A stretch of DNA of 64,000 nt, taken from assembly GCA_027919835.1 (NCBI GenBank), contig JANVFP010000001.1, positions 682,001 to 746,000 of the forward strand. The letters run 5' to 3'. Below, piece after piece: positions 35,674 to 44,924 of this stretch. Numbering within the stretch: the first letter of the stretch is position 1; each line of letters starts with the position of its first letter. The DNA is from Lentinula raphanica (lineage: Eukaryota; Basidiomycota; Agaricomycetes; Agaricales; Omphalotaceae). The notes beneath the pieces are model-generated. The model made no database searches. It saw only the letters and a program-made list of their open reading frames with translations, and was not told the DNA's origin. The position numbers and the translations under genes were made by a program.

Positions 35674-36712
35674 TCATTCTTCCATTCGCCCTTTCAGAGG
35701 CGTTATATCGAACGTCTCCCAAAACTCCCTCGAGTCCAACACACGTCCCAAAGCGTCGTTGCTCCGAGGGAGTACACGTACACCAGTCTCGCGCATGAGT
35801 TCCTGGACCCAACCTGCCTGTGGTCCACGGTCCTCAGAAGTACCGTGACTGCCATCTAATGGACCAGAACCCCAGGCAGACGCAAGATCCCACCAGTCGT
35901 AGACACGTCCATCCGTCAGGAGCCAACGCTGGCCGGATGCTTTGGAGAAGTTGTTATGGACAGCGATGATGGCTTGGGCGACGTCTATGCCATGGATCAT
36001 GTGTATACTCCCCTGAAGATGTCATCTGAGCGTTCTGCACCATCAAAACCAGAGAATGACATTGCGTACTTTGTTTTTGAGAACTTCCTTCGTCGGCGCC
36101 ACCCTTCCAACCCATTTCTTCATCGATCTGTCTCCTCCGTAGAGACCAGCAAGATTCAAAACAGTCGTCGGTGTACCGGGAGACAAGCCCAACAGCTCAT
36201 CTTCTGCATTCGCACGTTCATCAGCGTTGTACGAGCTGTGTCTGTCGTACCATCTGTTTTCCGCTGGTTTGACTACTGGAGGTCCTGAGTCACTTTTACG
36301 TTGTCGTCGAGAACCTTGTTCCTATCACATCCACCAGATCATCGTCAGTACAGACGAATCATAAGAGGAAAAGAATTCGTATACTCACACCCCAGATGCT
36401 CGTTGCACCAAGTTGGATAAAGGCCGGATTCAGCTTTTCATCAGCACGAGTGGTTTTGTATAACCGAACCAGTCTTTCTGAACCTCCAGAGGCAGTTATA
36501 GGAAACGAGATGAGCACGGTTTTCGCATCTGGAAGAATGCTGAAAGGTGTGGCATCATCGGAGTTCTGGTCAAAGAGGAATTTTATGGTATCGTTGGTGC
36601 CGGTGCGCGTGGTCGTCGCGAAAGATAGGCCGCGTCGAAGGCAAAGTGGAACTAGGAAGCCCGAAGTCCATCCAGCTCCTAGAATTAAAAGATCCAACGA
36701 CGAAGACAACAT
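35674..36712 (-). CDS. NAD(P)-binding, NAD-dependent epimerase-like protein
   Basis: Exons 36389-36712, 36070-36321 and 35674-36012 join in phase to 304 residues. LLILGAGWTSGFLVPL near the start is a Rossmann nucleotide-binding loop (GxGxxS/G), followed by LSFATTTRTGTN, VLISFPITASGG and, in exon 2, GTPTTVLNLAGLYGGDRSMK then WVGRVAPTKEVLK. Exon 3 has IHMIHGIDVAQAIIAVHNNF and GQRWLLTDGRVYDWWDL, and the end reads LDSREFWETF. This matches the atypical short-chain/epimerase-like family (YeeZ-type) found across fungi. Substrate unknown. The start codon 36712 is the first ATG of the Rossmann exon. The tRNA gene begins 42 bp upstream on the same strand. Confidence 0.82.
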
Positions 36713-36753
36713 CAAAAATGATGGATAAGCATGTAGATGCTTTCAGCAAAAGA

Positions 36754-36891
36754 TTCCAATGCGGGGAATCGAACCCCGGGCTGCTGTGATCAGACAAAGG
36801 CACCCAAGCTCTTCCTGTTTTGTACAAGCAGGAAGAGCTTGGAGACCCGAGGTGTGAAAGACAGCAATGTTAGCCACTACACCACATTGGA
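36754..36891 (-). tRNA. tRNA-Glu (anticodon UUC), intron-containing
   Basis: On the minus strand the acceptor stem TCCAATG pairs with CATTGGA (discriminator A at 36754). The D arm is TGGTGTAGTGGCTAACA; the anticodon stem GCTGT pairs with ACAGC around the loop CTTTCA/C, anticodon TTC; the T arm is CGGGG-TTCGATT-CCCCG. A 66-bp intron (36789-36854) follows position 37, the canonical place. Without it the tRNA is 72 nt. Inside the intron, CCAAGCTCTTCCTG (36804-36817) and CAGGAAGAGCTTGG (36829-36842) form a perfect 14-bp hairpin. The tRNA lies between the epimerase-like gene and the 3' end of the HADH gene, all on one strand. Confidence 0.93.
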
Positions 36892-36968
36892 TACTTTCAC
36901 CACTGGCACATAAGAAACATATCAGATATTTGTTGCCGTGTTTCAATGAACTTCTCAGATCTCTCCAT

Positions 36969-38257
36969 TTAATAATCATAGAATCCTTTGCCACTCTTCT
37001 TCCCTAGCCAGCCAGCATCAACCATACGTCCTAATAGTATACTAGGGCGATACTTTGAATCATGTGTACCTTCATAGAGTGTTTCTTGAATTGCAAGGCA
37101 GGTATCCAAGCCAATACTGTGACGAGATGAGCAAAGATCGATAACCAAGGGAAGGGCAACATAGTACTCACAAATCGGCTAGTGAACGGAGACAGAATCA
37201 TCAATCATCAATCCAAGAACATTTTGCTATAATACCGATCTCACCTAGTTGCAATGGTCCCATGGGATGTCCCATCCCCAATCGGAGGGTCTTGTCGATG
37301 TCATCTCTTGTTGCAGTTCCCTGAGATCGCATTAGACATGAACTGGCAGTGAACATCAAGGTGAACATACGGATTCCAAACACATGATGGCCTATTGAAC
37401 CAGTTGAGAAATGAGCCGCAAGCAACACGAACACAATACCCACCTCATTGATAAAGGGCATTAGCAACGCATTCGAGACGAATCCAGGAACGTCTTTCGA
37501 AGTTGTTACTTCTATCATCCAGCACAGTGCTCAATTTCCGACGCGCCGACAAGGATATGAGTCCATGTTCACCTTTTCCACACGCAACTGCGAACGCTTT
37601 AGCTCGCTCAAGTGTGGCCTCGGATGTCTGCAGCCCTGGTATCACTTCACATAATTTCTTTCGAAAAGCCAATTAAGAATCCGGAACTACGAAAGGTTCC
37701 ATAGAACAAATACTCACCATAACCGGAACCGGATTAAAGAAATGGACACCAACCACCCGACCCGCGCAGCTCTTCCCTTCTGCACTTGCCCTGCTCACAC
37801 CCGGACCCAGTCCATCCACCGCAGCTCCAGCCAGCTTCGTGATGGATATACTACTCGTATTACTCGCCAAGACCGCATCCTTCGATAGACTCTGCGCCAA
37901 CGCACGAAATATACCTTCCTTGATCGACAACCGCTCCGAAGCAGCCTCAACGACCATGTCCGTCCCGCGCTCGGCCAGCTCTCGTGCCCAGTTGAGTTCA
38001 TCCAAGGATGAAGATGAAGATGTTGATGATATCGAGACGATTCGCGTTCTGGCAGCCTTGGCGTCATCCTCGCTGATTTTACCCTTGGACACGTCTTTCG
38101 CGAGGAGTTTGTCCATGAACCCGAGTCCTTTGGAGATTTGTGATGCGTCCTGGTCGTAGAGAATGACAGGGATCTTCGCGCGTAAGGAGGCTACAAGGGC
38201 TATTCCTATGCCCATCTGGCCTGCGCCAATGACAGATAGAGTACGTGGAAGAGCCAT
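36969..38257 (-). CDS. 3-hydroxyacyl-CoA dehydrogenase
   Basis: Seven exons (37718-38257, 37573-37657, 37444-37511, 37371-37391, 37245-37320, 37172-37178, 36969-37116) fit in frame to 314 residues, standard for the short HCDH family. [17 protein letters not shown] is the NAD-binding loop, [16 protein letters not shown] and [14 protein letters not shown] follow, and [12 protein letters not shown] carries the catalytic His before FNP. The C-terminal half has [39 protein letters not shown] and the terminal [11 protein letters not shown]. The enzyme oxidises L-3-hydroxyacyl-CoA with NAD+ (fatty-acid beta-oxidation or hydroxybutyryl-CoA metabolism). There is no C-terminal PTS1 tripeptide and no long N-terminal presequence. 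The sixth exon is only 7 bp; it is needed to read LADFIG. Confidence 0.95.
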
Positions 38258-40142
38258 GAATTCGATGTTATGGTCAAAGTGCAAGGAGATCCGTGCACGT
38301 GAAATCAGCGTCGATTATTATGATTCGGCGCTTATCATAGAAGAGATTAGATTAGGGTTGGAAAATCAAGAAGCGCCTTGCCTCGCCTTGCTTGTTATCT
38401 TTCGTGACTCCTACATCGATGTTTCGACAATCCAATAGACCTCTTTTCACCCAATATGCATGCTAGACACCCCTAGAAATGTGAATGCGACCCATGGGAC
38501 TTGAAGACTACACAAAGTTTCCGGCGAAAAGCAACACAGATCAGTGCTCTTGGTTTTGGTAAGGAACCAGCATCACGATTCTTTCACATACCAGCTTGAA
38601 ACATCGCTCAAAGGTATTTGTTGCATCCATATTTGATACTACCCTACTACCCATCTCAATACTGTATTCAGAGTCCCTGAAGAGACAATGTCATTTGGTT
38701 TGGATCCAGGCTGGCCCGAAGGAAACGAATCTGGGTTGAATAACTTTCAAGTTGATCATGAACCAGGAAGTATGGTCTCCGGATTCCTAAGTAAAGGAAG
38801 GAGCTCCTGATATTCTTCTAGCTCCTTCTGAATGCAACGAACTACACCCCGACGACAACAAAACTGAAATCACCCCAACTTGAAGTGGAATGGCCCGTTG
38901 TGAAACCGTGCATTTCAAAGACTACGACGAAATGCACGCTACACAGTCAACAAATGTCAATTCTTGAGCTGTTATTCCATTGACTCAATGACAGAATCTG
39001 ATGTCCTCCCTAACAGTTCAAGAAAGACAGCCAATCCCTGGACCTCGGTGGCCCGGGAGTGTTCAGGTAATACAGTGTAATCATTCCTAGTATTCGTGTT
39101 CTAACTTCTGACTTTCGAATGAGGAAAAGCTCCTAAGGTGCTAAGCCTTTGTGTATCAGCAGATAAGAACAAGCTATCATCATTTGGCACTGCCAAAGGT
39201 AAGTTATCCAGTCATTTTCAGGTGTGCAGAATCTTCCAATGGATATTCATCTGCAATGGTGCTGGGACTGCTGGCGGACAAGTTGTCGGATGAGTACGCA
39301 GGATATCTATCATCACTCAATGAGCAGCACAATTGGATAACAATCATGCCCTTTAGTATAGCCATTTTTGAGATGTTGGATCAAATTGCGGGTAAGTCAT
39401 TCATGCCCAAGGAATCAGGATGATTTGGACATTTGCAGCTCAACACAGCCCAGGCCTCCATTATAACTCTACTTCAATGCTCAAGCTTTATTGTCGCTAT
39501 CGGGGGAGGTTTTGGAGAGTTTCAGAGTCATATGGAATTTGCCATCGATTGGGGTGCAAAAGGGTGAAAGCCGTATACAGTTGAGTGATTTACAGGATTG
39601 GAGGGATATTCTTTGAATAAGAAATAATTCATTATGATAGACTGAGTAGCCCCGAGCCAATCCATCAATCCATCGGCCTCGCATGAACGACAAGCAGGGA
39701 TATCAAGTTGATCTTGAGGAAACCATCGATAATCACCATCGCAAGTGAGTTTATGCTGATGCAGATGAAACTACATACAACGGCTGATAGCGAATTGAAT
39801 CCAACATCATAAAGGCGAGCGGTTTTTTGCACTTTTCGCTCCACTTTTTTGTGGATCGAAAAACTCTCTCTTTTGCTGGTCAAAGAGAGAACTCGGTTAA
39901 TTTTCTGGCTCGTACGTCTCAATTCTCTGATGACCCGCCGCACCTTGCAGGTATCTGATTTACCTTTCAGATACTACCGTTACTTTGCCTCTTTCTAGGG
40001 CATTCACCATTCTGTTGGAATTACCTGAATATTCGACGTTCCCCATCGCGTTCGGTCTCTGCTTCTATAACACCAACGCATTATTCCCGATTCGAATTTC
40101 CGAGTCTCCCTTCCAGCCCACATCACACTCCCTGATCCACTC
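38258..40142. other. gene-poor stretch
   Basis: About 1.9 kb. ORFs at 39151-39423 (+) and 39665-39943 (-) have no recognisable domain, and I found no supporting splice structure. Confidence 0.4.
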
Positions 40143-40874
40143 ATGCACTTTCCTATTGCATACCCGGCGATTGCTATCCTCGCCCTTCTACCGACTGTGG
40201 CCTCAATACCCGGAGGTTCAGTGCCCTCAATACCCGTGGTCTCAGTGCCCTCACTGTTACGAGCTGTTGGGGTGAGGAGCAATTCACTAAGACTCCTGAC
40301 TTGAAAGATCATTTTCTCATTCTAATAAACCTAGATGCGCACTGCCCAACAGAACAGGGCAACTACTTGGGATTGCTTAATCCATCTCCAAGCATATATG
40401 CGCATGGAGCCCGACGAAGCATTCGAGATCGAGTTTCGCCCTTTAGAATCAGACACCGAATGGACTGCACCCAGGAACCCAGCAGCGACTGAGGCCGCCA
40501 GAGAATTCGTGGAGAGTCAGTTGAAAGAGCAGCTTCATGGTGTCGTCCCCCGGCTTGAGTTCAAGGAAGAAAATGCCTACAAACTCGCCACACTCTTGAA
40601 TACGCTCTATTTCACCTTGAGATCTACTCGTTTTTGGCAGATGTCATACTACGTCGCGGTCTCGACTGAATTGGTGAATGGCCGTCTAGTTATGATCATG
40701 TGGAAGAAACCGGAACGAGTATTCGATCACCCAGAATTTAGATCACAAGAAGGACGCGACGGTTACCCATTTCATGTTGAGGTTCAAGAGATGCGACAGC
40801 TGTTGATTCAGGAATCCGGCAATGGCTTGCACGCGTCACCCAGTGGCCACTCGGGGACGCAGGCGGCAGGATAG
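40143..40874 (+). CDS. predicted secreted protein, unknown family
   Basis: Two exons (40143-40271, 40335-40874; GTGAGG...CTAG) give 222 residues. MHFPIAYPAIAILALLPTVA is a signal peptide; a Val/Pro/Ser repeat (SVPSIPVVSVPSL) follows in exon 1. Exon 2 encodes a folded-looking domain without cysteine pairs: TTWDCLIHLQAYMRMEPDEA, FVESQLKEQLHGVVPRLEF, LNTLYFTLRSTRFWQMSYYV, GRLVMIMWKKPERVFDHPEF. The C-terminal ~20 residues are small and polar. I do not recognise the family. Secretion is inferred from the signal peptide only. Confidence 0.6.
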
Positions 40875-41110
40875 AGCATTGCCACTGGTACATGATCTTA
40901 TGTACATGATCTGAGTAAACAGTCTTGTTCCGTATATCAATGACTTTGAAGAGCAATGAGTACTCATCGACAACTTTGTGTCGGGTCGAAGATGCCATTG
41001 TTCGACGTTGTGGTCAAAGTCGGAGATCCGTGCACACATGAAATTAACGGTGTAATACTACCGGAAATTGCCGGTATCCGTTTCTGTGTTAATCGTGAAC
41101 AACAATTACT

Positions 41111-41497
41111 ATGCCCTCTTCTACACAATCTGAACTTGACTCTGGTGTAGGCCAAAACCCTCCAGCTACCAACGCGCTCTATGTGGGAAATCTTACCATG
41201 TCCCCTCCACTGGCAACAGGTAGCACCAATCCGCCTGATATCTTGGAAGAAAGCTTGCGGGAGCTGTTCAGGACGAGAGATGGGTACCAGAAGCTGACTT
41301 TCAGGCAGAAAGTGGCTGGATCGATGTGTTCCGTCGAGGTAACATAGCGTTATATATAATACTAAAACATCTCTTATTTATTAATCATCCCTCTCTAGTT
41401 CACAGACGTCGAAGCCGCGACGAAAGCCTTGGAAGAGCTTGACGGAAACACGCTGAATGGTCTAATCAATGGTGGCATTCGTCTCTCGTACAATTAA
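41111..41497 (+). CDS. RRM fragment, Whi3-like, truncated
   Basis: Exons 41111-41338 and 41399-41497 give 108 residues. After a short Ser-rich start comes NALYVGNLTMSPP (RNP2-like), LEESLRELFRTRDGYQKLTF, KVAGSMCSVEFTDVEAATKA (RNP1-like; the intron falls inside) and ELDGNTLNGLINGGIRLSYN, then stop. This is the C-terminal RRM of Whi3-type RNA-binding proteins, whose members usually carry a long N-terminal region and continue after LSYS/LSYN. Here the gene is a bare RRM; a small transposon begins 23 bp after the stop codon. It may be a truncated or retained fragment rather than a functional gene. Confidence 0.7.
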
Positions 41498-41519
41498 CTA
41501 GAAATAAGCTGTATAATAA

Positions 41520-42823
41520 TTAAACAACTATGGCCATGGCCACCATCCATTTAAACATGTTTAAACCATTCTAACCCCCAGAGAATGGGCATCAAACCTG
41601 TGCTCAGTTCCTATAATGTACATGTTTGTTGATAAAACAGACTTTTGAACAATATACATGCTGATTAAACAGGATGATTTGCTTAAACAAGATTTCATGT
41701 TTAAATGGAACTGATATTTCAAAAAGAATGCTTTAAACAACATAGACTAGGATTAAACAGGAGTTTTAAACATAGCAACATGTTTAAAGTAGACGATGTG
41801 TTTAAACAAGCCAATCTTGAAACAACCAAGTAAGAGACATGAGGCCTGAGGACACACCTTCACCAGTTCTTTCCTCCTCTCTACAGTGTACACCATTCCA
41901 TAAATTAATACTTCTGCTAGCATTTGTGTGAATGTGAGTCATGGTCATGCAATGTAAGAGGAGGAACAATGTACATACCTAGAACCCATGTACACTGTGG
42001 ACTATTGCTCCAGTAGTATTGCTGCGTTGGTGGTGGTGGTATCGAAAAGAGAGAAGATATGATTCCCACGGATCAAGTGGGTCTCTGACAAAGCCGCCGA
42101 GTACCTTCCTTTTACAGTTGTTTCTGCTCTGACCCGCGGGTTGAGATTGCCGCCCATGACCGTGGGATTCGAAATTTGTTTCTCTTCGACACCACCATGG
42201 TCCACCACCATGGTCCACCACCGACGCTGCTACACTACAGGACCGATAAGTTCACAGCATACAGGATTCAGGTGTGCTCTACATGTTTTCTCAATAACTA
42301 GCCTCTGATGCTCATTGCTCCATTACACAAACACTGGCAGGCAGCAGGACTATGGTCAATGTGTGCTCTATGTAGTGACCATTTCATTCAATGCTCTATT
42401 TCTCGCGCGGTTCTCAGGCAACAAGACCCAACTTCAAGCAGTTCCCTTTTCTGAACTCAGGCGAGATGGATATGCACTTAGACCCTTGTGGTATGTGATT
42501 TTACACTTGTTGTTCAACCGGGTTTCTGACTTCAATTCTCTGCGGCCTGTCTCATTGATACTTCATGGTGTCTTCCAATTCTTTGGTTTTGCTCAAACCT
42601 GTTGCCTCATGTGAATTTTCTGTCTTGTTTAAATCACTCATTATCCATCCTGTTTAAACCTTTTGTCCTGTTTAAACATCCATGTTGTTTAAAATTTTTA
42701 TCTCATTTAAACAATCTTTCATGTTTAATCACTGGTATGTTTAAATAACACAATACTATATCCATAAATTGGTGAGGTTTAAACGTGTTTAAATGATTGG
42801 TGGCCATGGCCATACTTGTTTAA
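41520..42823. mobile_element. non-autonomous DNA transposon with 48-bp TIRs
   Basis: The left end (41520-41567: TTAAACAACTATGGCCATGG, then CCACCATCCATTTAAAC...) is an inverted copy of the right end (42776-42823 read on the minus strand: TTAAACAAGTATGGCCATGG, then CCACCAATCATTTAAAC...), about 44 of 48 positions identical. Inside both ends lie many TTTAAAC motifs in either orientation (41545-41830 and 42620-42790), like the subterminal motifs of TIR transposons. The central ~650 bp has no recognisable transposase. No clear target-site duplication was found, so the superfamily is undecided. Confidence 0.8.
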
Positions 42824-42963
42824 GTGAAACTCATACTGTTACAGTAGAAACTGTGATCATCTTTGAAGCATCAGAACTGGCGAGTCCATACTCGAAATAG
42901 CATGAACATAAATTGAGACGTACGGCTTTGTAACGTATCAGATACTGGTTTGTGCACACTTGT

Positions 42964-44245
42964 TCAATACATCGGTCTCTCATATTTCTGCAACTCGCGA
43001 TTTCCTGTCGGTAACGAGTTCAAACGGTAGGAGAGACTGAGAAAGGAAGAAAGCCTACCGTGCTTGGAATGCTTCGCCTTCCATGATTGCGCCCACTTGT
43101 TCCCGTTCTTAACCTCCCGATTCATAACAACGTAGAAAGCCGTCCCCTGCATGTACAAGAGCGCGATGTTAGCGAAGTTGGATGTCAAACTTTGGCGTGT
43201 ATTCCACTTTGCCGTTCAAAAGGAAACGAGATCTCGAATGAGGACTCTTACATCATACAGGCTCTTCGCATCTTCTTTCTTCACGTTTCCTCCACTAGAG
43301 GCCGCGTTGAACGTGTCGACAAAGATTGTTCTCCAGGTCAGCGTATCAGGAAATGATTCAGCTTTTCTAGAAAACAGCTCTTGGGTCCTCTGGAGTGCTA
43401 TTTGGATGCTGAAATGGAAGGAGGGATATCCGAAGAGGATCCAGGTGGCTAGCCATTCGAAGATGGCGGCGAATGAACTGTGAGCACAGAGTTAGTCTTC
43501 AGAAACTGGGATAGCAGGAGACAAACACAGCTCACCCATAGAAATCATACTTCAATACACAACCGGCGTAAGCCAGATAAGAAAGCGTTTCTCTGAATGA
43601 ACATCACTCACAGCTAACCTCCTCTCAGCAACCGCGTCATACAATTGGATGGGAGTAATCTCTTCATGGGGCGGGTCTGTGTGAGAACTACACATGAACA
43701 ACCGTCAGCAATGGACCAACAATCCCAACGCAACCCATATCGTCAAGTAAACTCGAACTTGATCCATCGTACTTACTTCCAAAAATCATCAAACCTCCCA
43801 TCATCGACACTCCCATCTCTTCTAAAACTCCCACTGTCGCTTCCATGTTTAGCTTTGTGTAAACCCAGGACGTGAATCCGAAAAAGCGGATCAGGGAGCC
43901 AGTGTCCAGCAGGCAAGGAAGGATACGACATGGTGCAGATGACTAGAGTGGAAAATAGCGAGAGGAAAGTCGAAAATCCTAGTGCGCGGAAGCCTTGGAA
44001 CGTGTCGAGACTAGTGACGGTGTTAGTAGAATATGAGTACATCGCCCATGGTAGGCTGCTGGTATCATACGAGTAGGAAGGAGGACTCACGGAGAGAATA
44101 TACCATCACCATCGGGATCGAAAAACTCGCCATGTCCAATCATGGCCTCGCCGACGATGGTTTCAGCACCGTTGGTCTCGTTGTTATACTCCTTGTCATC
44201 GCCATTGCCACGATTGTTCTTCCTGGCATCATTTGTGTTGGACAT
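42964..44245 (-). CDS. multi-pass membrane protein, unknown family
   Basis: Seven exons (44091-44245, 43777-44010, 43612-43687, 43536-43549, 43252-43477, 43059-43146, 42964-43004) keep frame to a 277-residue protein. It starts MSNTNDARKNNRGNGDDKEY, an acidic-polar N-terminus. Hydrophobic segments are GFSTFLSLFSTLVICTMSYP and SFAAIFEWLATWILFGYPSF. Charged loops contain HWLPDPLFRIHVLGLHKAKH, GSVDDGRFDDFWKNSH, ITPIQLYDAVAERRLAYDFY and WRTIFVDTFNAASSGGNVKK. The fourth exon is only 14 bp. All splice sites look canonical and the reading is smooth, so I trust the gene, but I do not recognise the family. The conserved-looking GGNVKK loop would be a good search seed. Confidence 0.65.
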
Positions 44246-44924
44246 CTCGATGTTCAGTATAGATATTCGTCCAGATGCGTTCTTATGAAGAGGTATGAAG
44301 GGGCCGAAGTAGCCTTACCAATCCACAAGAGTAGACTTTATAAAGTTAGTTATGAGACCAGTATGAGACTCGTAATTTAATATCGTTTCCGATTGTGGCT
44401 CGGGAACCACGGTGCACATTCAGCGGCCAGCCACAGTCTACAGACACATTCAAAGCCAGCGTCACTGGTGACCGCAGCGCACGCCGCAGAGTCATCATTA
44501 TAACCAATCTTGCCCTTTTTTTGCATTGATATAAGAAAGGCAGAGAGCCAATCTTTCCGAATATATGTTGTAGAAATTTTAGTCTCATTGAGTAGCTCCA
44601 ATAAGTCGGTACTCACACTTACATCGACGAGAGGAGATAAACTGAAGTACAGTGGGCGCTAAAAATTACTTTCAAGCAACTCCATTAAGACCGTGTGTGG
44701 AAAACATGAAAGTTGTGAAAAGTCGAAGGTACATTAGTATAAGTCCTCGTAAGATATCTTCCAATGTCAGGTATATATGTATGTGATTGCTGATAGTATG
44801 TATCTGTCCAATATATGTTCAATTCCTAAATATGCGTAATATGGGTCATAGATCATCCTCATAGTGTCAATGCAGAAGCTAACTTTGAAAACATACGAGA
44901 GAGCACAAAAGTCCCCGATAAACA
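44246..44924. other. spacer
   Basis: No gene recognised. It separates the membrane-protein start from the 3' end of the kinase gene on the same strand. An 80-codon minus-strand ORF (44346-44588) has no signature. Confidence 0.4.

Noticed and set aside
36743..36994. ORF across the tRNA region
   Set aside because: It overlaps a complete cloverleaf with a canonical intron; the ORF has no domain.
44346..44616. 79-80 codon minus-strand ORFs as a gene
   Set aside because: Two overlapping frames of the same DNA, neither with a recognisable domain.
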